From positions 124,001 to 188,000 of the forward strand of contig CAZLPU010000001.1 in NCBI GenBank assembly GCA_964561475.1: a DNA stretch of 64,000 bases. Direction: 5' to 3'. The stretch comes from CAYUYV01 sp964561475 (GTDB taxonomy: Bacteria > Pseudomonadota > Alphaproteobacteria > JAJFIK01). Of this stretch, positions 23,425-32,361 are shown one piece after another; position 1 is the first letter of the stretch, and each line of letters opens with the position of its first letter. The position numbers and the translations under genes are program-made. The notes below the pieces were generated by a model, which did not search any database, had not been told where the DNA came from, and worked only from the letters and a program-made list of their open reading frames with translations.

Positions 23425-26400
23425 GTGATTATTTCCCACAAGCACAGGTTCATTTTCATCAGGACGCGCCGGACAGCCGGAACGAGCCTTGAAATTGTGC
23501 TGTCCCGGTACTGCGGGCCGAAGGATGTGATCACGCCACTGCCTACGGAAGACGAATTGATCCGCCGGGATCTCGATGTCTATCCCTGCAATCACGCCCG
23601 CTGGCCCATGAGCCTCGCAGTGGGCGGCCTGTTCAACATGCACCGGATGTCCCTGTCCTCGAGCCGTTTTGCAGCCCGGTTCGGACCCCAGCGGTTTACG
23701 CCCTTCATGCCGGCCCGTCAGATCGCCAGACTGGTCGGGCAGGATGTGTGGAACAGCTATTTCAAGTTCGCAGTCGAACGCGATCCGCTCGACCGTCTCA
23801 TTTCCGGCTATTACGCGGAGTTGCGTGAAGATCGTGTGCGGACGATTGATGAATTCTTCTCCCGTCCGGCTCTTCAGTCGAATTTCGATCTCTACAGTAT
23901 TGATGGTCAGGTTGCGGTAGATCATGTCATCCGCTTCGATCAGCTTGCGGAGGACTTCTCCAGGGTCTGCGATGCGATCGGGATCGTCCGTGATACGTGG
24001 CTTCCCAGGGCAAAGGCGGGGAACCGGCGCAACAAACGGGGCTGGCGCGAGCTTCTGGATCCCGAGCAGATTGACCGGGTTCGCCAGGAACTGGCCGACG
24101 AGTACAGGGTCTTGAGGGATTATGGCGCGCCCATTCCGCCGGAGATCTGGGCGCCCCCTGGCGAGGTACTACCGATGATGACTGGTGGCGACGGCGCCGC
24201 TGGTCAGGATGGCATGGCAGGGGGTGCGGATGATGCCGCGCCATTGCCGCTTTCTGCTGATCAAATAATTGATGAAGTGATGGGTTCGGCATCGTTTGGC
24301 GGGCAACCCGGGCACGCAGGCCAAGTTGGGCAAGGCCAAGAGCTTGAAACCGCTGCGGTATTGGATCACGGCGCCGATCTCCCAAAGCCCGATCTGGGCT
24401 CGCCCGTTGTTCCTGAATTTCACGAGCTGCATCAGCTTCAAGAAACCGTGATCAAGGAACAGCCGTTTCAGGAATACCGGGTCCAGGCCGCCGAACCGAG
24501 TGTTGACGCCCTGATCATGCCGGAAATCTTCGCCCGGGCTTTTCCGGTAGGAGATGTTCCCGCTCCCGAAGGCGCGGACCAAGGACGGTCCGAGAGCGAA
24601 AGGCTGGATTACGCCGGGCCTGATTTTGAGGCGCTGTCCGATCTCTCCCAAGGGGCGGCTGCCGATGACGAGGCCCAGACGGAACGCGCCGGCGTGGATG
24701 ATGACACTTGGAAGAGGAGCCAGGCGCCACTTCCGGAAACCGCCGCGAAGTTTTCGGAACACGGGATCCGGGAGGTTCTTGAAGCCGCTTCAGGACAGGC
24801 CGCCGGCTATGGATGGGACGGTGATGCCGATGGAGCGTCATCCAATGAGGAGATGGGCCGAACGGATACGGGATTTATCGAGGACGGTGCTGGCGTCCGA
24901 ATGGTGCCGCAGGATGATGCGCGCTTTTCCGAAAGGGGGATCCGCGCGGTTCTGGATCCCACCCAGGCCGCACCGGATGAGGACCTGCAAACCGAGAACG
25001 CCGCAAGCGAGGACGTTCATGCCCCAGACTTGCAAAGCGGTAACTTGAAAACCGAAGGCTGGCAATCCGAGGACTGGCAAACCGAAGACTTGCGAACCGA
25101 AGACTTGGATGCCGGAAAGATGCACGGCAGTGCTGCTGTGGATCAGGGGGCGTTTGGCGGGCAGCCAGCTGCAGAACCCTCGGTGGAAGCCGACAAGCAT
25201 GCCGAAGATCTGACGGCCCCGGAGCCGGGGATTGCTGCCGACGAACAGGTCAAACCGGTAACGGCCGAGACCGCTGACCACGATGCCGGTGAGAGCAAAG
25301 ACACCGACGGCGAAGAGGATGACCAGAAGGCCGCTGATCGGGAAGCCGCTGACTTGGAGATGAGTGACCGGGAAGCGGGTGGCCGGGAAGTCAATGACTC
25401 TGAAGTCGATAGCCCTGAAGTCGATAGCCGGGAAGTCGGTGGCGAGACCGGCCCGGTCCCGGATGAACCGGCAGCGCATGAATCGGACGACGGCCTGGAA
25501 AAACCGCTTGAACCTGTGTTGGAGGACCAAGCAGGAATGACGCGCTGGGAGGATGAAGAGAACAGTCTTCGTGCCCTGGTGGCGGATCAGGACACCCCTG
25601 CTCAACGTCGCCATGGCGGGCGCCGCATTCGGGGAACCAGCCTTCGCGGTACGGGCTCGAAATCCGGCGTTGCGGACCTGTCCTCGGTCACATCGGATCT
25701 GGATTCCCGGAGCGCCTATGATCCGCAAGAAAATGCGTCATATAAGAGTGGAAGCAGGAAGAAGACCGCTGACGTTGGGAAGGAAAGTGACACCGTGAAC
25801 TCCCTCGTGGATGTCCTCGCCGAGATCAAGGCCGATCTCGGCGACCAGCAGCAGGTCCGGGCCGCGCCAGATCGGGACGGCACCGAAAACGATGAAGAGA
25901 AGCTGGAGGAGACTGGCATGGACGACATGGCCCAAAGCGGGTCCGGCTATCGCCGGGAGATGGGGGATCATCCCGCCTCCCGCCACCTGACAGCCCGTGC
26001 CCGTGCCCTCGCCGCGATGCTTGAAGACGCCGCTCTCCCCGACCGGGATGAGGATGACGAGGACGAACAGGACGCCCTTGAGGCGGAAGCCAGGGGTGAT
26101 GAAGCCAGGGGTGATGAAGCCAGGGATGATGAAGCCAGGGATTATGAAGACGGTGATGAGGGCCAGTGGGGCGGGCGGCCCGCTCCCGATGACGGTCTGG
26201 ACGCAGCGGCACTGCTCGAAAGCCTCCGCCTGATCCGGACCTCCGAGAAGCGCCGGACCAGCGGCAAGTCCGCCAAGCGTTCCCGTTCCGGCGACAAGAG
26301 CGGAGAACAATCCCAGAGGCGGGTCAGAGCACCTTCCCGCCGCCGCGCCCGGCTGCGCCGCGCCGTCGACGAGGCTCCGGACGCCCTGTCCCCGGCGCCC

Positions 26401-29067
26401 GTCACGGCGGCACCATCCGCACAGGACCTCCCTCACGACCAAACGGGCATGGAACGGGACGGCGCTGGCGGCAACAGTTTCGGCCAACAGGTCGATGCTC
26501 CGTGGACCCCGCCCGCGCCTGGCGAGGCGACGCCGGTCACGCCGGATGCAGGTGCCTTCCGAATGCCTGGGCAGGACATATTCGGAGCCCCAGCCTCTTC
26601 CGCGTCTCAAGGTACCGCGGCGGGCCAGAACACCGGGTCACAAGACACGCTCGCGCCGGAACCGGAGGCCAATCCGTATGCTGGCCCATATGCCGGCGCA
26701 AACCCCTTCGCGCCCTCCGTGTCTGGAGAGTATGAGCAGGTCACGCCGGTCACGGAAGCGCCGGTCATTGCAGAGCCGTCCGAAACCGGATTTCCCCACG
26801 AAGCTGCACACACGCCTGAGACGGCCAGCCCGTCGTCGTTCAACCCTGCGCCGGTCAACGCCGAGCCGGTCAACTCTGGGCCGGTCAACCCTGCGCCGGT
26901 CAACCCCGCGCCAATCAACATGGTATCGACGCCAGAGGCTGGTGCTCCGGCGGACCATCAACCGGCATTTGGTCAACAGCCTGCCGATCCCTATGCAGAT
27001 GGTTCTGGTGCGGCGGATCATGCTCCGGCTGCCTATGCTCCGGCTGATGATGCTCCGGTCCACGAGGCCCTTGCAGATAATTATGAAGATGTGACGGCCG
27101 CGCCGGTCCCGCCGGCTGCAGGTCCCCAGACCGCCCCTGCCCACGAACCTGCAGCTGACTTGGAACCGGCGGCCCCTGCGCCGTCAGCGGTGGCGGAAAC
27201 GCCGGCTCCGGTTGCACCAGTTCAGGTTCCGTCTGGCGATGGTCCGGCTTCTGGCGATCCCGCGGCCCCAGGGGCCGGGCAGGACCGTCGCGAAAGTGCT
27301 CCGTCCCAGGACAGGTCCATGGAGGGGGCGTGGCCCCGCGCTCAGGCGGGAACCGTGATCAAGCCCCGGTCTACGCGCCGGGAAGTGATGCCGTCTTCCG
27401 CCGAGGCGACCCGGCCTGCGCCATCGCCCTCGGTGATGAAAGCGATCGGTGCGGATGAAGCCTTCCAGGCGCGCCTGAAAGGTGAAATTGAGCGGTCCCT
27501 GAAAAAGGCCCTGGGCGGCATGCTTGGCTCAGCAGTGGCGGGCAAACAGGAAGAGGGCACCCAGGTTCAGGACGCTACAGCGTCCGCCAAGGCGCCCGAT
27601 GTGTCTCACACCGGTGGTGATCAAACGGTGCCGCCGGCAGCCGCCGTCGTATCTCCTGATCCGGCGCCCCAGGCCGAGGCCCAGGTCCAGACCCGGAATG
27701 AGAACCGGGAAGATGCAGACACTCCCACTGATTTGACCACTGAGGACCCCTCTCCGCGGCCCGCGCCGCGGGCGCAGATCCTGCCGCCGCGTCCCGTCGA
27801 GGAACCCGCGGCCCAAACCGTGACACAAGAGCCTGTTGCGCCGGCCACGCCGCAAATTCCGGCTCAGGACGAAACAGGTCCGGCGCAAAACGAGGTTGCG
27901 GTACGGGAGGAGTCCCCGCAAGCGGTCATGGCCCCGTCCCAGTCTGGTGTTGAAAACACCGTTGAACCGGCCCGGCCACAAGAGACGGCACCGGCCGAGA
28001 TTCCCGCCGAGACGCCAATACCCCAGGCGCCTGTTCAGGTTCAGGCGGACACGGACATCAGCCCGGCCCCCGCCGAGGCGGCCGCGAATACTCCGGCCGC
28101 GAATACTCCGGCGGCTGGGACCCCGCCTGCTGGTGCGCCCTCCCAGGTTGAGGTTCCCAATCTAGTCACTCCGCCCCAAGAGGGTATCGTCACCAGTCCG
28201 GCCCAGCCTCTGGTCTTTGGCGGTGAGGTTTTCGAGGAGAGCCCGGAGCCGGAGCAGTCCCTGTCGCCGCCGGAATGGCTGTTTGATGAATATCTGCCCT
28301 GGCCTCCGGGTGCGGACGATTCCGAAGGATCCGTACGCGAGACTCTGCCCCCGCCCGCTGCCGCCCCGATCACGGATCCTCAGCCCCCGGTCTTTGCCCC
28401 ATCCGCTGCTCAAGCCACAGGATCTCAGGCGCCGTCCGGCGTGAATGGTGCAGCACAATCGCCTGCACCGGTCGTCCAAACGGTCGCTCCCGTGAACGCC
28501 CCGCAACAGGGTGCAGGCAAGACGGATACCAGCCCGTCAAGACCGGTCAGCCCGGCTCCGGTTGCGCCACAGGTGTCCGCGGCGGCCACGGCGCCCCAAG
28601 CACCAACTCCCGCGCAGGCAGCACCCGTGACGACAGCTCCGGTTGCACCGGCTCCCCTCACGTCGGCCCCGGCCAATACAGGGCCCGCTACGCCGCCCCG
28701 CGTTCAGGCCGCCCCCGCCGCGCCATCATCTGTGACGCCTGCGCAGGCGGCGCCGGTTCCGGCCCAAGGGCAGCGTGGTCGGCCGGTCCAAGAGGTCGCA
28801 GAGGCCGGAACACCTGCAGCGCCTGCAACAGCGCAAGCCCCGACGCCCCAGCGGCCCGACCCGCAGGCTGCACCTGTGCAAAACGGTGCTGCACCATCAG
28901 CCGCACAAAGCGCTCCGGTTGCGGAACAAAGAACGGTTGCCGGATCCGGCCAAAGCCAGACAGCGCCCCATGGCCAAGGTCCGTATGTGTCCGGCTGGGC
29001 ATTTTTTCAGCCCACCCGGTCCCGGACATCGCCATCAGGCCAAAGTGGATCGGTCGCGCGCCGATAG
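23425..29067 (+). CDS. Sulfotransferase-domain protein with giant low-complexity tail
   Basis: The first 240 or so residues form a sulfotransferase family 2-like domain: RFIFIRTRRTAGTSLEI contains the phosphosulfate-binding loop and FKFAVERDPLDRLISGYY the 3'-phosphate-binding Arg and Ser. Such enzymes move sulfate from PAPS to carbohydrate or protein. The remaining roughly 1,600 residues have no recognisable domain: an acidic half rich in Glu/Asp, then a Pro/Ala/Val half with several pentapeptide repeat blocks encoded by 15-bp DNA repeats. The GTG at 23425 is chosen because AAGGA lies nine bases upstream and relatives begin MIIS-H; an ATG at 23344 would add 27 residues. About 1,880 residues is far beyond the usual 250-350. 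No membrane segment or signal peptide is seen, so it should be cytoplasmic. A frameshift-free frame this long argues against decay. Confidence 0.85.
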   Translation: MIISHKHRFIFIRTRRTAGTSLEIVLSRYCGPKDVITPLPTEDELIRRDLDVYPCNHARWPMSLAVGGLFNMHRMSLSSSRFAARFGPQRFTPFMPARQIARLVGQDVWNSYFKFAVERDPLDRLISGYYAELREDRVRTIDEFFSRPALQSNFDLYSIDGQVAVDHVIRFDQLAEDFSRVCDAIGIVRDTWLPRAKAGNRRNKRGWRELLDPEQIDRVRQELADEYRVLRDYGAPIPPEIWAPPGEVLPMMTGGDGAAGQDGMAGGADDAAPLPLSADQIIDEVMGSASFGGQPGHAGQVGQGQELETAAVLDHGADLPKPDLGSPVVPEFHELHQLQETVIKEQPFQEYRVQAAEPSVDALIMPEIFARAFPVGDVPAPEGADQGRSESERLDYAGPDFEALSDLSQGAAADDEAQTERAGVDDDTWKRSQAPLPETAAKFSEHGIREVLEAASGQAAGYGWDGDADGASSNEEMGRTDTGFIEDGAGVRMVPQDDARFSERGIRAVLDPTQAAPDEDLQTENAASEDVHAPDLQSGNLKTEGWQSEDWQTEDLRTEDLDAGKMHGSAAVDQGAFGGQPAAEPSVEADKHAEDLTAPEPGIAADEQVKPVTAETADHDAGESKDTDGEEDDQKAADREAADLEMSDREAGGREVNDSEVDSPEVDSREVGGETGPVPDEPAAHESDDGLEKPLEPVLEDQAGMTRWEDEENSLRALVADQDTPAQRRHGGRRIRGTSLRGTGSKSGVADLSSVTSDLDSRSAYDPQENASYKSGSRKKTADVGKESDTVNSLVDVLAEIKADLGDQQQVRAAPDRDGTENDEEKLEETGMDDMAQSGSGYRREMGDHPASRHLTARARALAAMLEDAALPDRDEDDEDEQDALEAEARGDEARGDEARDDEARDYEDGDEGQWGGRPAPDDGLDAAALLESLRLIRTSEKRRTSGKSAKRSRSGDKSGEQSQRRVRAPSRRRARLRRAVDEAPDALSPAPVTAAPSAQDLPHDQTGMERDGAGGNSFGQQVDAPWTPPAPGEATPVTPDAGAFRMPGQDIFGAPASSASQGTAAGQNTGSQDTLAPEPEANPYAGPYAGANPFAPSVSGEYEQVTPVTEAPVIAEPSETGFPHEAAHTPETASPSSFNPAPVNAEPVNSGPVNPAPVNPAPINMVSTPEAGAPADHQPAFGQQPADPYADGSGAADHAPAAYAPADDAPVHEALADNYEDVTAAPVPPAAGPQTAPAHEPAADLEPAAPAPSAVAETPAPVAPVQVPSGDGPASGDPAAPGAGQDRRESAPSQDRSMEGAWPRAQAGTVIKPRSTRREVMPSSAEATRPAPSPSVMKAIGADEAFQARLKGEIERSLKKALGGMLGSAVAGKQEEGTQVQDATASAKAPDVSHTGGDQTVPPAAAVVSPDPAPQAEAQVQTRNENREDADTPTDLTTEDPSPRPAPRAQILPPRPVEEPAAQTVTQEPVAPATPQIPAQDETGPAQNEVAVREESPQAVMAPSQSGVENTVEPARPQETAPAEIPAETPIPQAPVQVQADTDISPAPAEAAANTPAANTPAAGTPPAGAPSQVEVPNLVTPPQEGIVTSPAQPLVFGGEVFEESPEPEQSLSPPEWLFDEYLPWPPGADDSEGSVRETLPPPAAAPITDPQPPVFAPSAAQATGSQAPSGVNGAAQSPAPVVQTVAPVNAPQQGAGKTDTSPSRPVSPAPVAPQVSAAATAPQAPTPAQAAPVTTAPVAPAPLTSAPANTGPATPPRVQAAPAAPSSVTPAQAAPVPAQGQRGRPVQEVAEAGTPAAPATAQAPTPQRPDPQAAPVQNGAAPSAAQSAPVAEQRTVAGSGQSQTAPHGQGPYVSGWAFFQPTRSRTSPSGQSGSVARR
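25030..25104 (+). repeat. 15-bp coding repeats (LQTED type)
   Basis: Five consecutive 15-bp units encode variants of L/W-K/Q/R-T/S-E-D (such as WQSED, WQTED, LRTED) inside the sulfotransferase-protein tail; the first unit is the most degenerate. Confidence 0.8.
25372..25446 (+). repeat. 15-bp coding repeats (EVDSR type)
   Basis: Five 15-bp units beginning GAAG encode EAGGR, EVNDS, EVDSP, EVDSR and EVGGE. The two central units differ only at their last two bases. Confidence 0.85.
26086..26145 (+). repeat. 15-bp coding repeats (EARGD type)
   Basis: Four 15-bp units of GAAGCCAGGGGTGAT and close variants encode EARGD, EARGD, EARDD and EARDY. The first two are identical, indicating recent duplication. 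Confidence 0.9.
26851..26925 (+). repeat. 15-bp coding repeats (PVNPA type)
   Basis: Five 15-bp units beginning CCGGTCAAC (the last CCAATCAAC) encode PVNAE, PVNSG, PVNPA, PVNPA and PINMV. Confidence 0.85.
27019..27063 (+). repeat. 15-bp coding repeats (APADD type)
   Basis: Three 15-bp units sharing ATGCTCCGG encode HAPAA, YAPAD and DAPVH. Confidence 0.75.
28081..28125 (+). repeat. 15-bp coding repeats (AANTP type)
   Basis: GCCGCGAATACTCCG occurs twice without change (28081-28095, 28096-28110), followed by a diverged unit; the encoded residues are AANTP, AANTP and AAGTP. Confidence 0.85.
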
Positions 29068-29292
29068 GACACGGTCCGGTCTGGATGGAAGACATTTTAA
29101 AAATTGTGACGGAATCGGACCGCAAAGGTTCCGTCAGACCTGACACCGCGCCAATCTCTCCGGTTCGCGATCCAAAGCAACAAGCGCGCCCGATGCTCAC
29201 AAGGTAATTTTACTGTGCTCCGGCTGAAAGGGGATGTCCTTCCCGGTCCGTTTGGTCATAGTGATGCCGACCGCGCTTGAGAGGAGCCTCCC

Positions 29293-30909
29293 ATGAAAAA
29301 CCGTGTTGCCATCGCACAATGGAACGAGCTTGACGACCGCAAACCGACTTATGCCTGTGTGGCCAACGTCGATCTGGTCATTATTCGGTATGAGGACAAA
29401 GTATCGGTCCTTTACGGCCGGTGCCTGCACCGCGGCGCTCTGCTCGCCGATGGTTTCGTCCGAGGCGAAGATCTGATCTGCGGCGTTCACAACTGGGACT
29501 ATCGGCTCGAAACCGGCGTCAGTGCCTACAACAATGACGAGGCGCTCCAGAAATTCACGGCCGTTGTCGACAATGGTTTTGTCTATGTGGATGCCGACGA
29601 GATTGCCGCCTGGGAGCGGGCCAATCCTCAGCCCTACGACCGGGAAGCCTATCTGGGCCTTTATGCGGATGTGCACGGCGGCCCTGAAGAGCCCCACAAC
29701 AAACTCATCCAGGAACTGGCGACCCATGGTCTGTCCCGGGTTGGCCACCACGGTCCTGTCGAGGCCATGGGGGTGCCCTTTGACCAATTGCCGAAATGGG
29801 ATGATCTGCAATTCGTGACCGCCCAGCTGCACCGGTTCCCGCTGCTGGACGAGGAGCCCGTGGGTACGGATGTGGTCATCGGCCCGGCTTCCCAGCGGCC
29901 GCTCCACCTGAACATTCCCTTGTTCGTCTCGGATATGAGTTTTGGGGCCCTCTCCGAGGAAGCCAAGATTGCTCTGGCCATGGGCGCGGAAAATGCCGGC
30001 ACGGGCATCTGTTCCGGCGAAGGCGGTATGCTGCCGGAGGAGCAGGAAAACAACAGCCGGTACTTCTACGAACTGGCCTCCGCCCGTTTCGGCTTCAGCT
30101 GGGACAAGGTGGCCCGGGTTCAGGCCTTCCATTTCAAGGGGGGCCAGGGCGCCAAGACAGGCACCGGCGGGCATCTTCCCGGCAACAAGGTCGTGGGCAA
30201 GATCGCGGAAGTGCGCGGGCTGAAGGAGGGTGAATCCGCCATCTCCCCATCCCGGTTCCCGGATTGGACGGATGTCTATCAGATCCGCGACTTCGCCCAG
30301 GAAGTCCGCGACCGCACCGGCGGAATCCCCATTGGCTACAAACTGTCCGCCCAGCACATTGAGCGGGACCTGGACGCGGCGATGGAAATCGGCGTGGATT
30401 ACATCATTCTCGACGGGCGGGGCGGGGGCACCGGCGCCGCGCCGAAAATCTTCCGCGACCACATCTCCGTTCCGACAATTCCGGCCCTGGCCCGGGCCCG
30501 CCAGCATCTGGACCGATCCCGCTACAATCATGTGAGCCTGATCATCACAGGCGGTCTGCGCACCCCGGCTGATTTCGCCAAGGCCATGGCGTTGGGGGCC
30601 GATGCGATTGCCGTATCCAACGCCGCGCTTCAGGCCATTGGTTGCCTGGGCATGCGGGCCTGCAACACCAACAACTGCCCTGTCGGCATTGCAACCATGA
30701 AGAACGAGTTGAGGGCGCGCCTGGAGATCGAAGCATCCGCCCGGCGGTTGCAGAACTTCTTCGAGGCATCGGTGGAGTTGATGCAGGTCATGGCCCGGGC
30801 CTGCGGCCGGTCCCACCTTCGGGACCTGTCCCCGTCTGACCTGATCACCTGGAAAGAAGACATGGCTCGTCTGGCCAATGTGGCCTATGGCGGCGCCGGG
30901 GCCTGGTGA
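29293..30909 (+). CDS. Rieske/FMN-binding glutamate-synthase-type fusion protein
   Basis: Residues 1-110 form a Rieske-type [2Fe-2S] domain with CLH (Cys44, His46) and CGVH (Cys63, His66). The rest is the FMN-binding glutamate synthase core: FVSDMSFGALSEEAKIALA, GGQGAKTGTGGHLPG, LDGRGGGTGAAP and the iron-sulfur Cys cluster CLGMRACNTNNCPVG. The ammonia-producing glutaminase domain of true GltB is absent, so this is not a complete glutamate synthase. Family members of this shape are annotated as FMN-binding glutamate synthase family proteins and some act with amine-oxidising pathways; the reaction here is unknown. GAGAGGAG lies upstream of the ATG. It has no evident operon partner besides a small downstream gene. 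Confidence 0.88.
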   Translation: MKNRVAIAQWNELDDRKPTYACVANVDLVIIRYEDKVSVLYGRCLHRGALLADGFVRGEDLICGVHNWDYRLETGVSAYNNDEALQKFTAVVDNGFVYVDADEIAAWERANPQPYDREAYLGLYADVHGGPEEPHNKLIQELATHGLSRVGHHGPVEAMGVPFDQLPKWDDLQFVTAQLHRFPLLDEEPVGTDVVIGPASQRPLHLNIPLFVSDMSFGALSEEAKIALAMGAENAGTGICSGEGGMLPEEQENNSRYFYELASARFGFSWDKVARVQAFHFKGGQGAKTGTGGHLPGNKVVGKIAEVRGLKEGESAISPSRFPDWTDVYQIRDFAQEVRDRTGGIPIGYKLSAQHIERDLDAAMEIGVDYIILDGRGGGTGAAPKIFRDHISVPTIPALARARQHLDRSRYNHVSLIITGGLRTPADFAKAMALGADAIAVSNAALQAIGCLGMRACNTNNCPVGIATMKNELRARLEIEASARRLQNFFEASVELMQVMARACGRSHLRDLSPSDLITWKEDMARLANVAYGGAGAW

Positions 30910-31063
30910 AACGGTCCGGACGCATTTGCCGAGAAACGGAGGAAAGGGATCGGGTCCGGTCTCTTTTCTATGCAACACCCATCCGTGTTATTAACCAAAA
31001 ATTCACCTTTCATTGGACCTGCCGCCTGCAAGGCGGTATTTTCAAGGCAGGAGAGGTGAAGAC

Positions 31064-31357
31064 ATGCGTATCTGGTATGAAATTGAAGACGCCCTTGAGA
31101 CCTGTTTCGAGGACATCGAGCGCAGCATTCACAGCGAATGCCGGTTCGAGGTCTGGGAGTGGGCTGAACTGCCCAATGGCTCAGAGGCCAGCTTGACCGG
31201 GCGTTTCCCGACCCGTCGCCTTGCGGAACTGTTCATCTGTCAGCTTGAGGATGAAGCGGCGAAGACGGGGCGGGGGATCCATTATCCCCTGGATGAGCGG
31301 CAAAAGGCACTCGATCTGTTCCATGCAGCGGACCAGTCGAGCAATACCGTTCACTGA
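31064..31357 (+). CDS. Small hypothetical protein
   Basis: A 97-residue, mildly acidic soluble protein (MRIWYEIEDALETCFEDI...) with no motif I recognise. Support comes from a good ribosome site (CAGGAGAGG) before the ATG and codon use like its neighbours. It follows the Rieske/glutamate-synthase-type gene by about 150 bases; a small hairpin (CCGCCT-GCA-AGGCGG, near 31022-31036) precedes it. Function cannot be inferred. Confidence 0.6.
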   Translation: MRIWYEIEDALETCFEDIERSIHSECRFEVWEWAELPNGSEASLTGRFPTRRLAELFICQLEDEAAKTGRGIHYPLDERQKALDLFHAADQSSNTVH

Positions 31358-31437
31358 CTATTGGCCCAGCGCTCTTGCATGGCGCGTGCGCACCGGTCCT
31401 TTATGGTGGGGGCGGGATTGGGAGGCGTGTCCATTTT

Positions 31438-32334
31438 TTAGGTGACGCCGAGGATCCAGGCTTCTTCCGCCTCCACGCGCGTCCTTTCCTCCGCCGTGAG
31501 ATCGGCCGGACCGGAGAGGACCCGGTCCAACTGGCAGTCCCGCTGAAGATTTGAGAGCGTGTCGACCACGGTCCGGACCTGCACCGCGTCCTTGATCTGC
31601 CCCTCCCCAGCGCTTCTGCACCAGAGAGATGGGTAGATTTCCGCCAGAACCAGCCGCGCCTCCCTGTCCGTCACCGGCCCGAGACCGGTCTCGAACGGCC
31701 AGATCCGGCACCCGCTGGCGAGATCCGGCAAAGCCCGGAGGGCTGCCAGAAACGGAATACCCAGCAGGGCCTGGGAGCCAACGGACCCCGTCGTATAGAG
31801 TTTCCAGACCGGCTGTGCGCCGGAGACCCGGGCATCGATCAGGCGCTTTTCCGGCAGATCATCAGCACCATGGCGGCGCAGGCGCCGCTGCCCAAGAAAT
31901 GGGCCTTCCTTCGAAGGAGGGCAGCCCCAGAAGGGAAAGGCCTCTCCGGTCATGACCCGGTTCATTTCCGCCGCGACCGCAAAGCGGTTGTTTCCGTTGC
32001 GGGGGCCTTCCTCGATCCGCCTGCTGAGAAACTCCCACATGGCCTGCCAGGGCTGGCCTTCCAGGCCCAACGCCAGGGCTGTGCCCGAGGGGTAGCCCAA
32101 GGGAAAGTCGAAGCCCGCCAGGACCCGTTTTCCCTCACCAAGGCTCTCCCTCAAAAGGTTGGACAGGAGCGTGAATGCCTCTGCCCTCGTGGGCGGATTG
32201 TGGAGCGCCGCGTTGTCTCCACCGGTCCCGGCTGCGTCGAGAACGGCAATCCAGATGCTGTCGGCACCCCGCTTCGGGGTGGACGCGGCACTCCAGTCCA
32301 CCATGATGAACTGGTCGAATCCTGGTGCGGTCAT
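31438..32334 (-). CDS. Conserved protein, DUF429-like (often mislabelled MobA/cobalamin-related)
   Basis: The protein of about 298 residues has FIMVDWSAASTPKRG, with an early Asp-Trp-Ser, then VLAGFDFPLGYPSGTA, NNRFAVAAEMNR, VWKLYTTGSVGSQALLGIPFL and VLAEIYPSLW. This order matches a conserved proteobacterial family with an RNase-H-like, DUF429-type core; database names that tie it to molybdopterin-guanine dinucleotide synthesis rest on weak grounds. The ATG at 32334 has GGA six bases upstream; a GTG at 32361 directly after the previous stop would add nine residues. It follows the acyl-CoA dehydrogenase gene by 27 bases and so is probably the last gene of that operon. Function is unknown. Confidence 0.68.
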   Translation of the reverse strand: MTAPGFDQFIMVDWSAASTPKRGADSIWIAVLDAAGTGGDNAALHNPPTRAEAFTLLSNLLRESLGEGKRVLAGFDFPLGYPSGTALALGLEGQPWQAMWEFLSRRIEEGPRNGNNRFAVAAEMNRVMTGEAFPFWGCPPSKEGPFLGQRRLRRHGADDLPEKRLIDARVSGAQPVWKLYTTGSVGSQALLGIPFLAALRALPDLASGCRIWPFETGLGPVTDREARLVLAEIYPSLWCRSAGEGQIKDAVQVRTVVDTLSNLQRDCQLDRVLSGPADLTAEERTRVEAEEAWILGVT

Positions 32335-32361
32335 CAGTGTTCCGCGTGTTTCCGTCGGCAC

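Noticed and set aside
25030..28125. CRISPR array
   Set aside because: The repeats are 15 bp, in frame, without spacers, and lie inside a coding sequence.
29197..30978. 593-codon minus-strand frame
   Set aside because: It is antisense to the Rieske/glutamate-synthase gene, whose motifs are unmistakable.
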